Source: Lantana camara
Lineage: Eukaryota > Streptophyta > Magnoliopsida > Lamiales > Verbenaceae
Direction: 5' to 3'
DNA: 64,000 bases
Assembly (NCBI GenBank): GCA_037501455.1
Contig: CM074864.1
Location: forward strand, 33,568,001 to 33,632,000
The notes under the pieces were generated by a model. The model had not been told where the DNA came from. It saw only the letters and a program-made list of their open reading frames with translations, and searched no databases. Both the position numbers and the translations under genes were made by a program. Below are positions 12,179 to 24,999 of this stretch, one piece after another. Each line of letters begins with the position of its first letter. The first letter of the stretch is position 1.

Positions 12179-12390
12179 TGTTGATGTAAATGCTTACGCT
12201 ATCTTGTTTGAATGTTTTAATTGCTTCCGCGCTCTGAGTTTTGTCGAGTTAGATCCGCCTAGCATAGCTTATGTGTTTGTCTCCCGTTCGCTCTGATTCG
12301 GATTCGGGCATGGATTTCCGTTTCATGACTGGGTCTGGGTCACAGTGCCGGGGATGTGGCATCCTCCGTTTGGGGTGTTACATCCTTAAG

Positions 12391-12402
12391 TGGTATCAGA
12401 GC
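12391..12402 (+). promoter_or_regulatory. Primer binding site of B (initiator Met tRNA)
   Basis: TGGTATCAGAGC, eight bases after the 5' LTR. The conserved block TCTAG...CATAGGA follows at 12407-12463. Confidence 0.95.
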
Positions 12403-12406
12403 TCTA

Positions 12407-12463
12407 GGTTGCAAAACCGAGCTCTAGTGTCGTGTCGCGTCTGTCTAGTTGGTACAACATAGG
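12407..12463 (+). promoter_or_regulatory. Conserved block downstream of the primer site of B
   Basis: A plus-strand version of the block described for A (5552-5600): gagctctagtgtcgtgtcgc, then gtctagttgg and acataggac. More diverged than in A, E and F. Confidence 0.45.
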
Positions 12464-12575
12464 ACAATGTGATTATATGAATCAATTACTTGAATACTTG
12501 TTTATTTCTAATACTTCTATACATACAGGTACTAATCCACATGCATCAATATTCCTTTAATCTTTGAATTTCAGG

Positions 12576-15500
12576 ATGCCTCCTAGACGCCGTGACCGTG
12601 AGGCTTCACCGGATGCGCCTAATCCACCTCCGCCACCACCACTGAATGCGGAGAACATTGTTCAGGCACTTCTCAATCAGTTGCAACAGAATCAGAGACA
12701 GTATACTCCACCCGTTGATGGTCAGGATGGTACTATCTCAGCTGCGTATAGGGAGTTTTGGAACAACAACCCTCCTAAGTGGTTTGGGGGAGATGACATC
12801 AAGGCTGAGGAGTGGTTAGCTGAGATCAGTGGTATTTGGGAGATTTGCCCAGGGAGTTCTGAGGATAGGGTTGTTTGTACTGCTCGATTCATTCAGGGAC
12901 AGGCAGCAAAATGGCTCAAGGGAGTTCGATCCAGACTTGAGAGGAGTGGTGTGGAGTTCACTTGGGAGACTTTCGTGCATGAGTTCCATGAGAAGTTTAT
13001 ACCTCATAGTGCACGAGAGCGCAGACTTCAGGAGTTTTCTGAGCTGAAGTAGGGATCCAGATCTGTTGAGGACTACATTCTAGAGTTTGAGAGACTTGCT
13101 CCCTATGCTACCCACATCACTGATATTGATTCACACAGAGCCCGTCACTTCCTTCATGGGCTTCGAGAGGATATTCAGAGAGCTCTTCAAGCTGTCAATG
13201 TGAGCACTTGGGATAAGGTTACTAAGAGGGCTATTCAGGCCGAGGCTCAAAGACAGAGGTTGAGGCCCCCATCCTTCTCTACGGGGCATGGTTCGGGTTC
13301 TGGATCGGGCAAGAAGCCCGCTACTCATACTTCTTCTACTACTACACCAGCTTTCCGTCCACAGGGCTTTATTAATAAGAAGCCCCATTCCGCTGCTCCT
13401 ACAGGACCACCAGCATTATCGGCATCAGCTTCAGCTCGTTACTCTCACTGTCAGGGTGCTCATCCGTTGGAGAAGTGTTGGAGATATTTGGGTAGATGCT
13501 TTGTGTGTGGGTCGGCTGACCACATGGTGGATGCTTGTCCGAAGAAGAAGCCGATAGTTCAGGATCGTGTTTATGCTCTGGATGGTGAGGAGGAGGTAGC
13601 AGAGATTGATCAAAATGCTGTAGTGGAAGGTACAATACATATTCATGGCATATCATTACATGCATTGTTTGATCCCGGGGCTACTCATTCTTTTATTGCC
13701 TGGGATATTGTTGCTTCTTTGCCTTTGCTTGCTGAGATATCTGCGCATGTGTTTGTGGTGAGTTCTCCCTTGGGGGGGATCTTGGAGACGGACAGAGTGT
13801 TTCGTGAGTGTCCGGTGAGTTTTGAGGGTCGAGTTTTTCCTGCTGATCTGATTGTGATGCTGATGGGGAGGTTTAAGGTGATTCTTGGGATGGATTGGCT
13901 TTCCCGACATGGTGCAGTTATGGATTGTCGTTTGAAGAGGATTTCTTTTGATTCTGCGGTGTTTTCGGGAGAGAGTTTGGGAACCAGCCCGTTTATATCC
14001 TTTGTTGAGGCTAGTAAGTTAGTCCGGGATGGTGCTACAGGTTTCGTGGCTTACCTTCTGAACAAACCCACGGACCAGGTCAAGCTTGAGGAGACGGAGG
14101 TCGTACGGGAGTATCTGGATGTGTTCCCGGAGAGTTTGGGGTCTTTACCACCAGACAGGGATATTGAGTTTGTAGTGGACCTCTATCCCGGGGCTGAGCC
14201 CTATTCGAAGACCCCCTACAGGATGGCTCCTGCCGAGTTGAAGGAGCTGAAGAAGTAGTTGGATGAGCTTCTGGTCAGCGGATACATTCGTCCGAGCACT
14301 TCTCCGTGGGGTGCTCCCGTCCTGTTTGTTAAGAAGAAAGATGGGACGTTAAGGATGTGTATAGACTACCGCGAGCTGAACAGGATGACAGTTAAGAACA
14401 AGTACCCATTACCCCATATCGAGGAGTTGTTTGATAGCTTGCAGGGTTCGAGAGTGTACTCCAAGTTGGATTTGAGGTAGGGTTATTATCAGTTGAGGAT
14501 TAGAGAGACGGATATCTCTAAGACTGGATTCAACACGAGATATGGACACTTTGAGTTTGTGGTTATGCCGTTTGGGTTGACGAATGCTCCTGCGGTATTT
14601 ATGGATATGATGCACTGGGTGTTTAGACCGTTCCTTGATAAGTTCATGGTGATCTTTATAGACGACATCTTGGTGTATTCGAGATCGGTTGAGGAGCATG
14701 CACAGCATCTCCGGATTGTGTTGGAAACACTTAGGGAGCACAAGTTGTATGCTAAGTTCAGTAAGTGTGAGTTTTGGATTGATCGAGTCACTTTTCTGGG
14801 TCATATCATCTCAGGCGATGGAATTGATGTCGACCCCTCTAAGATTGAAACGGTGTTACATTAGGAGAGGCCTAGGAACACCTCTGAGATACGGAGTTTT
14901 CTGGGCTTGGCAAGTTATTATAGGAGATTTGTGATGGATTTCTCTAAGATTGCAGCCCCGTTAACTAAGTTGACCAAGAAGGAAACCAAGTTTGAATGGG
15001 ATGATAGTTGTGAGATGAGTTTTTAGACTTTAAAGGAAAGGTTGACTGCAGCACCGGTTCTCACCCTACCCGAGGGACTTGAGGGTTATGCGGTTTATGC
15101 AGATGCTTCTAAGGAAGGACTAGGTTGTGTGTTGATGCAGAATGGTCGAGTTGTAGCTTATGCCTCTAGGAAGTTGAGGGTGCATGAGCAGAATTACCCC
15201 ACCCATGATCTAGAGCTTGCAGCAGTCGTGTTTGCATTGTCTAAGTGGCGCCATTATCTCTAAGGTGCTACGTTTGAAGTGTTCTCGGATCATAAGAGTC
15301 TTTAGTACTTGTTCATGCAGAAAGAGCATAACTTGAGACATAGGAGATGGGTTGAGTTCTTAGAGGACTACGATTACACGATTCAGTACCATCCGGGTAA
15401 GGCAAATGTGGTTGCCGACGCGTTGAGCAGGAAAGTCAGTATTTCGAGTTTAGTGGTTGGGTTTTCTGACCAGAGTTCAATTGTTATGGTTTCGGTGGCT

Positions 15501-17018
15501 AGGTTAGCCAACATCATGGTTCAGCTTGATTTGAAGCAGAGATTGTTGGAGGCTCAGTCTACGGATCCTGAGATTCAGAGATTGGTTGCTCGTTCTAGAG
15601 ATGATCCAGAGACTAAGTTTGGGTTTGATGATTCTGGTTTGTTCAGGTTTAAGGCAAGAGTGTGTGTGCCTAACCAGCTCAAGAGGGTAATACTTGAGGA
15701 GGCGCACCGCTCTGGTTATTCCATTCACCCAGGAGGTACGAATATGTACCAGGACTTGAAAGAGTTGTATTGGTGGAGTGACATGAAGAGGGATGTCGTA
15801 TTCTTTGTGAAGCGATGTCTGACATGCCAGATGGTTAAGGCAGAACATAAAAAATCGGGAGGTACTCTCCAACCACTTCCGATACCGGAGTGGAAGTGGG
15901 AGTAGGTGACTATGGACTTTGTGTCTAGCCTGCCGAGGTCTAGGAGATGATTCGACGGGATTTGGGTAGTGATAGACCATTTGACTAAGTCTGCCCATTT
16001 CCTTAAGGTTCGGATGACGGATAAGGTACCTAAGTTGGCTGAATTGTATTGTAATGAGATAGTGAGACTACATGGAGTTCTGACTAGCATCGTGTCAGAT
16101 CGGGATCCTAGGTTTACAACTAGTTTTTGGCAGGATCTTCAGAAGTGCTTGGGTACAAAGATTAAGTTTAGCACTGTATGGCATCCTTAGACTGATGGAC
16201 AATCAGAGCGGCTGATTAAGTATCTCGAGGATATGTTAAGGGCATGTGCATTGAATTTTAAGGGTAAATGGGATAAGCATTTGACCTTGGTTGAGTTCTC
16301 TTACAACAACAGTTACCAGGCTTCGATTGGTATGGCCCCTTACGAGGCACTCTATGGGAGAAAGTGTAGGTAGCCACTATATTGGGATATTGAGGATTGG
16401 CGATGGACTAAGGATGGTAAGTTCACGAGAGCTAAGGCCTCGTCTAAGATTGAGAAGACGGTTGAGAAGGTTAAGTTGATTCAACAGAGAATGAAAGCAG
16501 CTCAGGATAGACAGAAGAGTTTTGCCGATAAGAGGAGAAGGCCCCTTGAATTTGAGGTCGGAGATCGTGTCTTCTTGAAGGCATCTCCTGGGAAGGGTTT
16601 TTCTCGTATTGGTAGAGGTAGGAAGCTTAGCCCTCGATATCTTGGACCGTTCGAGATCCTAGGGAGGATTGGAGAAGTGGTGTATAGGTTGGACCTACCA
16701 CAGAGTTTGACTGGGATTCATAATGTGTTCCACGTTTCACAGCTTCGGAAGTTCTACCCCGATGAGTCGACGGTTTTACCGGTTGAAGAGGTACAACTTG
16801 AGTCCAATTTGACGATTGTGAATCACCCGGTTGAGATTCAGGATCGGAAAGTACAAGTGTTGAGAAACAAGCAGATTCCCTTGGTCAGAGTGTTGTGGAG
16901 AGATCAGAAATCTGAGGAATAGACTTAGGAGACTGAGGAGAAGATGAGGAGGATGTATCCGGAGTTGTTTCTAGCAGCGAACCTGAGGACAGGTTCTCCT
17001 AAGGGGGGCAGGTTGTGA
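12576..17018 (+). pseudogene. gag-pol: Gag-Pol of element B, broken by 13 nonsense codons, no frameshift
   Basis: One frame can be followed from ATG 12576 (just after a TTTCAG|G acceptor-like site) to a TGA in the first bases of the 3' LTR. Recognisable parts are Gag, a CCHC knuckle near 13498-13540, protease (DPGATHS near 13670), RT (FIDD near 14660), RNase H, integrase and a chromodomain-like end. Stops are at 13050, 14256, 14478, 14862, 15024, 15261, 15303, 15903, 15948, 16188, 16371, 16920 and 16926; eleven are TAG. Comparison with A shows at least six replace Gln (CAG to TAG) and two replace Trp. The first Cys of the first zinc knuckle is Tyr. The absence of indels over 4.4 kb points to decay by cytosine deamination. 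Confidence 0.93.
16979..17012 (+). promoter_or_regulatory. Hairpin and polypurine tract of B
   Basis: The hairpin GAACCTG-AGGA-CAGGTTC (16979-16996) lies inside the last codons, followed by the purine tract AAGGGGGGCAGG (17001-17012), one base before the 3' LTR. K has the same AGGA loop with different, still complementary arms. Confidence 0.85.
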
Positions 17019-17534
17019 CGCCCCGTCCGATAGATCGTACAGGTATGCGCCACGAGAGAGTTTACCTTATGCACTTATGTGATTTAATTTCCCTTTTATG
17101 TGTTTAATTCCAACTTTGATCGAAAATGTGACTTAATTGACTAAATCTAAAATGGTGAAATATGAATTCTTACATGACAACTTGAGAATGGAACTTGGAT
17201 GAATTTAAATTAATTGTTGGAGTTGGATTTAAATAGGACTTGGACCTATTGGTGTGGTTGGGCCTAACTCGAGTTAGGTGAGTTTGGGTCATTTGGGACC
17301 AATATGAGCTCGGGAATTCGAATTTGAATTCCGACACCACCATTGGACTTGATTCAGTGATTCGGGTCCAACGGAATTTACTTTATATTTTTCGGAAACC
17401 GTTTAGACCTTAAACCTTTTAATTTTGACTTATTGGGCCGAAAGTCAATTATTTGAGCCCAAATCCTATTAAAGCCTTTAGCCTCATATTATATCTTGGA
17501 AACCCTAACCTTGGCCTAAAACTATTAGCCACCA

Positions 17535-17542
17535 TATAAATA
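17535..17542 (+). promoter_or_regulatory. TATA box of the B 3' LTR
   Basis: TATAAATA, identical to the 5' LTR copy. Confidence 0.7.
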
Positions 17543-18119
17543 GCTTTATCCCTTTTCATTTTATTTCAAACCACACAAGTTAACCTCAAAGAGAATCATG
17601 GAGAAATTTCAAGAGAAGATCAAGACTTGAACCATCTTTCATCCTAAGAGCTCATATTCTTTGATTCCTCTTTCCTTCATAAGACAAGGTAAGCTTTGGA
17701 TCTCTTTTGATGGGTATTTCATTTCTATTCTTGGTTTGGAGCATGAAATTGTTAGTATGAACTTGAATGATGAGATCTTGAATTCCTTGAGCAAGCCTTG
17801 ATGATTTGAATGCTCCTTATGTGTCTTAGTTGCTGGAAATTTCGTGTAGGAAGACTAGGAATTCATATCTTCATGTTTAAGCTTGAAATTCATGAAAATG
17901 GTTGTTTGAGATTTTGAGCAAAAATCTTCCTAAACTTGAATTAATTGATGTGTTGATGCTAAGCATGATTTATATGATGTTATACTTGAATTTCGTGATG
18001 TTTTATGGTAGATTTCGTGTTGATTTGATGATTTTTGGTGTTCCCCTTCTTCTTCCCGAAACTGTCCAGTTTCTATTCCAGATCCCCTTCCGGGCTGGGG
18101 TTTGGTTTTGGCGGCCGAA

Positions 18120-18242
18120 CATGGGAACGACCGTTCCCATGTGTGCTTGGACTGGGAACGGCCGTTCCCAGTCTCGCTTGGCTTTGGCGTGGGAAGGACC
18201 GTTCCCATGCCATGTTGTGCATGGGAATGGTCGTTCCCATGC
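18120..18242. repeat. Palindrome array in the B 3' LTR (four units)
   Basis: Units at 18120-18141, 18150-18173, 18187-18210 and 18219-18242. Each core GGGAA...TTCCC is extended by its own complementary flanks: cat/atg, gact/agtc, gcgt/atgc and gcat/atgc. Changing flanks that stay complementary suggest that base pairing, not one motif, is conserved. Confidence 0.9.
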
Positions 18243-19901
18243 GTCTGTGACCCCTTTTACTTGCTTTTTCGTGCGTATTGATTCGTTTGAGTAGCTACTT
18301 AACTTGTATGATCCGATATGACTTGGAATGCATCTCTGAACCTTAATACTTTATTACTTGCATGATTTACTTGAATATTTGAATTGACCCTTGTGACCAA
18401 CTTGATAAACATCATTCCATTTTGCATGTCATTCATAAGTTGTACGCCGTGCATCTTACTTGGTTCATGTAGAGTCTAAGTTTGGGATTTTGTATGTCTT
18501 GTCACAGAGTTTGGTAGTGCCGGTGAGCCAGAGGTTTAGAGTGTTTGGCCCTTCACACTCTCAGACTCTACTACCACAAGGTGAGGTTTAGAATTTTGTA
18601 TAGTTATGCGACCTATGGCCTTAATATGCTGATTTCAACCCTTGCTTGCGAGTATATCTATTATAAATACGTATATGTTGGATATGATATGTTTATGACC
18701 TTGTGAATCAGCTCTGTTTTGGAAAATTAGATATGAAAGCATATGTAAGCTGTTTTGAAAAGTTATGTTATGTTATGATCTGTTCTGTAGCGAGTTAGCC
18801 ATGATATATGGTATCTGTTCTGTTCTGTTCTGCTATGGATCCGAGGAGCTATGGGTAAGGAATCCCTGGGACGGTATAGGGCCGTCAGGGCTCGGCCTGT
18901 GAATAGTCTCCACTTGAGATATTTTCACGCGACCCGTGCTGTAGGGAAGGTGTGGTATCTTGAGCCTTCGGCTAAGGCCGGGGAGGACTCTTGTGGGTTT
19001 GTTACCCCTTGAGGGTTTGTCTGTTCTGGATGGTTTGGGGATGGTACATCTCCTCCATCATTGGTGTGACGGTTGGATTTGATTTTGTATTCTATGTTTT
19101 GATATGTTCTGAGGAGTAAAGGTTGGAAGCTCGTACTCGCCGAGCATGTGATCTGTTCTGTCTGGGAATCATGAATCGAGATAGAGTTTCTGAAATGTTT
19201 TCTAAAACTTATATATATATATTTTGGAGTACTTTGGAAATGTCTTTGGTATGCAACACCTATCTCCGGTTCATGAGTCTACCCTTCTGATATGTGCTAT
19301 GCTCTATATATATATTGTGGGTGTGCGTTAGCCCCCTCACTCGGTCAAGTTGACTGACCCCTCATTTAACTTTTAGTTGCAGGTCTATTGGCGTTTGCTA
19401 GGCGGGAGTGAGTCCTTTGAGTTGCACTTCGTCGGTCTAGCCTTTCTAGTTGCATTTGTCTTTCATACACTTTATTTATGTCATGACTTGTAGACTTGAG
19501 ATTATACTTTATCTTTCTGTAGCCCTGCGTGGCATTTGTATTAGGTCCCTTTGTGACACTTGATGATTATTACGTTATGTTGATCGGATATTCGGGACTA
19601 GGTATCTATGCTAGTTGAACCCATCACCTGTTATACTTGTTGATATTCGGGACTAGGTATCTATGCTAGTTGAACCCGTCACTTGTTTTGAATGTTGATG
19701 TAAATGCTTCCGCTATCTTGTTTGAATGTTTGAATTGCTTCCGCGCTCTGAGTTTTGTCGAGTTAGATCCGCCTAGCATAGCGTGTGTGTTTGTCTCCCG
19801 TTTGCTCTGATACGGATTCGGGCATGGACTTCCATTTCATGACGGGGTCTGGGTCACAGTGCGGGGGATGTGGCATTCTCTGTTTGGGGTGTTACATAAA
19901 C

Positions 19902-22868
19902 AAAAGGCTATGAACCGGGAAGAGGGTTTTACATACCAAAGCTATTTTCCAAAAGAACTCATACTTAATCATATATTCGTATATTCTTAAGTTTGAAAAC
20001 TCGTAAGAATTCATAGATTCAAAAACGCATATGGATTCATAATAAAACTCATAGGGATTCATATATTCAGATAGATTCATAGTTTAGCATAGAAATCTCA
20101 TATTGAAAACAACTCTCCTATCCCGTTTCATAATCAACATAACAAAACAAACTTAAATTACCCGGCGAGTACGGGTCAACGTTACCTCTTAACAAAAGAA
20201 TTCATAAGAATCATAAAGAAACATAAATACATAAAAATCATAGGACTCATATTCCCGTATTCCATCCACCTTCTCCCGAAGTCTGCACATGGGTTACGGG
20301 CCCACATCGTGTAACTCGATACCTATACGTAGGGTAGCGATCCCGCAATGTACATTAGGAGCACATACATGGGCTTAACCCGGCTGCCGAACACCGCCTC
20401 GGGCATCCTTACCCACGCCTTCGGGCCCAGGGATTCATAAGATTCGTAAGGAAACATAAGACTCATAAGAAACATACCTAACTCGCGAAACTAGAAACAT
20501 ATGATTCGTACTTAAGAAACCTACCTTACCGTGCAACTCGACATATGCTATACACGTACCTCTCCGTGTCTTCCAAATTCATAATATGCTGAGGAAGATC
20601 CATAGTTCGCTTGACACTACACGGTTTGGAGTATAGCCTCGTTGCAAAACCATTTTAAGCTTATATATGCCCACACGTATAATTTCAGAAGAATTCTTAT
20701 TAAATCGAATTAACAAGATCATAATCATACCATAAGCCACATATTTAATATACATATAGTATATATTCGTATGCGGGCTTGAAAACGAGCACATAGGGTC
20801 GTAGGTTGCATTAACTAAAAGAAAACAAACCTAAACCTCACCTTTTACCAAAAGTGCTCCCGGAAGAGCGTTGACGACTAAGAAGAAGCTAAATGGCGGA
20901 ACCGACACCTCTCGAACTCAAATCTGAGACAAATAAACCCAAACTTATGACTTAGGCTCGATCATGAACCAATTAGACGCACGACGATGAAATGAATGCG
21001 ATGAATGCAAGAAAATATCAAATGAGCATTTACAAGTTTACAAATTTCATTTCACGTTTTTTCCCTTCAATATCATAGTATAAATTTCATATCACGTAAA
21101 ATTTGTATCAAACGAATCCATAAAATAAATTCAAGACATTTGACATATAATATCACATATTCACATAGCGTATAAGTCATAAACAATTAAAAGAAGGCAT
21201 TAAAGAGCATGAAGTAAAATACGAAAATCATGCACGCGAGATCAAATTAATCAAGATCATAACATATTTATAAACTTAGAAAAACAATTACATATTTAAA
21301 ATCAAAATATATAGCAAACATTACATTATATATAAAACATAAAATATAATATATATATATATATATACACACTCACGTAGAGTCAATCCCATGCACAAAA
21401 TTACATTACAAAAACATGCATGCACTCACGTTCAGAAATTCACCTTCACAAACCATGCATACATATTACACATATATATATCATATATTTAACATATAAT
21501 ATATCATATATATATATATATATGTATACACCTTCACGTACACACACACACACATACAAATTACATTACATAAATGCATACATTCAAACACGTACATACA
21601 AACACAAATTCATGCACAACCATGCATAAACACAATAACAAACCATGTACACAAGCACACAACAAAGAAGCAGGGGAAAAACTGTACCAATGTCTGCATA
21701 ACAGTTCCCCGGCCAGGGACATGTTCTTTGCAAATTCTCCCCGCCCGGGGAGACACATTACAGAAGCAACGAACAGCAGCAGCAGCAGGGTTCATCCCCA
21801 TGGAAACATAGCAGCGGTAAAACTGACGTCAACAAGGAAGAAAGAACCTCAACATATTTCATGCTTTTAAGCTTGTTAATCCCTTGTTTTCTTCATAAAT
21901 CACAGCAGCAACAAAAAGCAACGAGAAGATGCAAATAACAGCAGCTAAGATCCTCGAATTCTGCTCGAAATCCCCACAAAACTGCCACACACGCACATGG
22001 CAGCACATATTCAAGAATTTCCAAGTTTTAACCTAATTATTCATCAATTATGGCATATTCATGGATTCTCTAACATAAAATATGATTCATGTAAGGCAAA
22101 ATGATCACAAGAACATGGAGATTAAAATCATACCTTGATCTTGAAGAAGGAACAAGGAATCGGATGGATCGAAGCTGAAAAAGGTAAGAAAATGGTGGTT
22201 TCCCTATTCTTCTTCTTCTTGGAGCCTTTTTCTTCCTTCTTTCCAGGTTTGGTTCGAGACTCAGCAGCAAAAGAGAGGTAAGGGATGGCTTTGGTTGAGA
22301 TTAAGTCAAAGAAATGATCAGGGATTAGGTTTAAAAGCTCAATCATAGGTCATAGGGTTGTTTTAGGGCACGTATGGCTGAAATCTTCTTCGTCGGGGGT
22401 CGAAACGACATTGAAAAATTACGAAACTTATTCCATTGTGTCCGGGTCGTCAAAAGGAGTTGAACGCCGAAGACGGCGCTTGAATCCAAGTACCAGAGCT
22501 CAAGATAAAAATTAAAACGTACACAAGGGTACAAAAATGACTCGTTTTCCAAATGAGTCCAAAACTTTCAAAAGTTGCAATTAAGTCCAAAGTCAAGTTT
22601 TCAATTAAGTCCAATAAATTTTAAAGTCATACAATTACATACTTAAGTCACGTATATCACATAATTCACAAAATTAGCATAGTCGAGAATTAAATTAAAA
22701 ATAGGAAAATTAAATACAAAAGTTAAAACGTGAAAATTAAACAATTAGAGCATATAAATCACTTAAACAATTAATTCAACGTATAAATTAAATCAAAAGA
22801 AGAATTAAAACGTCAGAAAAATCTCTCGTGACGTCATACCTGGCTCGTCGGGGAGATGGGGTGTCACA
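19902..22868 (-). repeat. 3' LTR of C, second piece
   Basis: Continues C's left LTR to GGGGTGTCACA at 22868. In element sense: donor GT 22133-22132 (AAG|GTATGA), palindromes 21706-21753, exon-like block 20923-20842 (82 nt, between TTTGTCTCAG and GTGAGG). The rest is AT-rich, with TA and CA microsatellites at about 21346-21368, 21504-21524 and 21540-21553. I see no gene. Confidence 0.95.
21706..21753. repeat. Palindrome pair in the C left LTR
   Basis: TCCCCGGCCAGGGA (21706-21719, one mismatch) and TCTCCCCGCCCGGGGAGA (21736-21753, 8-bp arms). The right LTR has the first unit perfect at 47083-47096 and the second at 47113-47130. Confidence 0.85.
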
Positions 22869-22904
22869 ATCCTCCCCCCTTAAGAGAACCTGGTCCCTAG
22901 GTTC
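22869..22904 (-). promoter_or_regulatory. Polypurine tract and hairpin of C
   Basis: In element sense the run CTTAAGGGGGGAGGAT abuts the 3' LTR; just before it GAACCT and AGGTTC (22886-22891 and 22899-22904) pair around a short loop. Confidence 0.8.
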
Positions 22905-24594
22905 GCCTGCTTGAGTTTCAAGCTCAAGCAACTTTCCGTATTCACCCAAGTTCGAGGTTCATGATGTCCCGACGAGGGTTCGCCCGGTAAGGTCTTCATG
23001 CACCAGGGGTTTGATCACTTCTTGAGATCTTGATGGAGAAATTCCTTGCCGCTTGATCCGGGCTAGGAGCAACTAAAATGTTTCGCACGATAGGAGGGTC
23101 CAAGTTAATTTATCACCCATCGTTTGATTCATTTCAACTACTCAAGAACTCGGTGGTACACGAATGCGTAGTTACTGAACTTTCACCATTCGCACCTTCT
23201 AACTCAAGAAGTCCCTTTGATAGAGAACTAGCCACCACTCCTTGCTCGCTCCTGAAGACCGTTGCAAACGCGACCCTCAACTTACCGAGAAAACCACACA
23301 CCCGAGCAAACACACAACAAACTCACACAAGCACAAGTAAGCCATATAACAATCATAAAGCGATTAAATGTGCATGATGCACGTGCCATGAATGATTATG
23401 TGCCGTTCACCATTGCTCGGAGTCCTTCACATTGTCAAGGTCAACTGAGGAGTTGATGTTACCATTGTAGAACTCATGATTCGAATTCCTTGTCCTCAGA
23501 TTTCTTGAACAAATCCATAGCTCGATGGTTTCATTCTTTCTTCCAACTTCCTTCTTAATCGACGATGCTTAACCCCGAACAATCCCCTTTTCTCGTCTAA
23601 CTTCCCTAATTAACATGAGGGATTGTTTCAATTCTTTTTCCTCCAAAGTCTTCCATATCCCATTTAATCTTGAAACACCATAAACTTGGTTGACAATATT
23701 CGTATTACAATCTCCAGTTCTCTTGAAGTTTCTCAATCCACTCCTTCTAAGTCATCCCTAAACCCTGTTTAGTTCAATCCCAGCTTCTCAGTATCTCTCC
23801 CTTGTATTTTGTGATCCAGTAAAGAGACGCGCTTCGGCATTGTTAAGTAGTAAGCCCTAGCGGACACATCTTCAAAATCTCTATCATTCTTCAATCCCTT
23901 ATAGCTCTTTCATTTCCCTTTGGCCTCTTCAAGAACTATCCGTCCCGAGTTCCCATACTCTAACTCATTCCTCTTTTCTTTCAATATTCTTGAATAATGA
24001 GTCAACATCTTGCTCCCTCAGGAATTAAAACTCTCAACTTCCTAGCTCCTCCTCCTCTTTAACTCCCATTCCCTTCATTGCCTATGATATCCATGATAAA
24101 TTCCTTGTTGAGGAGAAAGGCTCTTATCGGTAAGACCCTTGGAGTTGTTAAGAAGAGAACCTTCAATCTCTCCTTAATTATTTCGTTCGAGCTTCCCAAA
24201 TAAGGCTTTCCTTTGCAAGGTAATTGTATACTTAAGGAATGAAAAGCTATTGATCTCTTTCTAATACGCCACCATTTACTCGTCCTTAACATTTACATTG
24301 AATGGAAAATTAATCATTTCTCTTCCTAGGAATGGAGCTCGAAGATTTATTCCCGGTTTTGCTTCACTTTTATACCCTTTTGATTACCCATCATTGAAGA
24401 AATTTTCCTCCTCAAATTCCAAACCGATACCTCGAGCATATAAGGACGAGGCTCGCGTGATGTAATACCAATCTTCTTTTTTCCTTCAACCCCACTAGAA
24501 ATTCATCTTGGTCTCTCTTTGATCCCGATCCCAAGCTACTTCCCGATTCCATTCTTCTTACTCAGCTGCTTTCCTTTAATTTCTTAGATTCGAC
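22905..24594 (-). other. Non-coding interior of C
   Basis: About 1.7 kb with no recognisable gene. It is pyrimidine-rich on the plus strand (purine-rich in element sense), resembling the interiors of F and K. At 23372-23412 is the shared motif GGTGAACGGCAC...GGCACGTGCATCAT (minus sense), which includes a CACGTG G-box. No pol similarity was seen. Confidence 0.6.
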
Positions 24595-24999
24595 TCAAAG
24601 TAATTCCCGGGTACACATGATCCAAGTTCTAGACTCGATCCCGGTTTCCATTTCTCGAAGATCTTCTTTAATTCCATCCATAAATTGGGCCACTCTTTCG
24701 GTTTCATTCGGCCTCCTTAGATAGATTGGGGTATATGTTAATCTTGTGTTCGGAGGAACCGCATTTAGTACACTTACCCCACCTTTTCCAGCACTTCTTA
24801 TAACTATAGTTGGATCCTCCACTATGGGTGCATTGAAATTGTTCTTCAGGAAATGATGCACCCAGAAGAACACTAGATCTCTTCCTTCAACTCGAGCCAT
24901 CTTGCCCTTCGTCTTGGTGGATTGGTTATCGGTGCGATGATTCGGCGGTCGTGAAGGGCCTTCATCTCTACTTGATCCCAATTTCAACTTAGGGCCCAT
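24595..24999 (-). pseudogene. Gag remnant of element C (134 codons)
   Basis: A frame from ATG 24999. Its last third has the order seen near the end of the A Gag core: a hydrophobic AQFMDGIKEDL segment followed by RTWIMCTREL, against [14 protein letters not shown] and [11 protein letters not shown] in A. It stops before any zinc knuckle or protease. The match is weak and partial, so a decayed gag is the best reading but not certain; the frame also stays open upstream to 25074. Its position just after the primer site and leader supports gag. Confidence 0.5.

Larger units (their letters stand above)
9526..12382 (+). repeat. 5' LTR of element B (2857 bp)
   Basis: Begins TGTGACTCCCC and ends GGGGTGTTACA. 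It contains a TATA box (10059-10066), donor GT at 10213-10214 (ACAAG|GTAAGC), the palindrome array (10607-10727), an exon-like block 10994-11066 (between TTGTCACAG and GTGAG), the branch-like GACTGAC at 11838-11844 and acceptor CAG at 11866-11868. A conserved stretch CGCCGTGCGTC...GAGTCTAAG (about 10931-10963) precedes the first acceptor and recurs in H, C and, partly, K. Confidence 0.95.
9526..19896 (+). mobile_element. Element B: full-length Tekay-like gypsy element with decayed gag-pol
   Basis: 5' LTR 9526-12382, primer site 12391-12402, gag-pol 12576-17018, polypurine tract 17001-17012, 3' LTR 17014-19896. The target duplication TAAAC is at 9521-9525 and 19897-19901. The sister LTR of C at about 25870 shows the site without the insertion. 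All parts are present, but the coding region has 13 in-frame stops, so B is inactive. Confidence 0.97.
17014..19896 (+). repeat. 3' LTR of element B (2883 bp)
   Basis: Same layout as the 5' LTR: TATA box 17535-17542, donor GT 17689-17690, palindrome array 18120-18242, exon-like block 18507-18580, acceptor CAG 19380-19382, 55-bp repeats 19584-19690. It differs from the 5' LTR mainly in the first half of the palindrome array. Confidence 0.95.

Noticed and set aside
12576..17018. Readthrough or recoding of TAG codons in B
   Set aside because: Thirteen stops, including TAA and TGA, spread through conserved domains; decay is far simpler.
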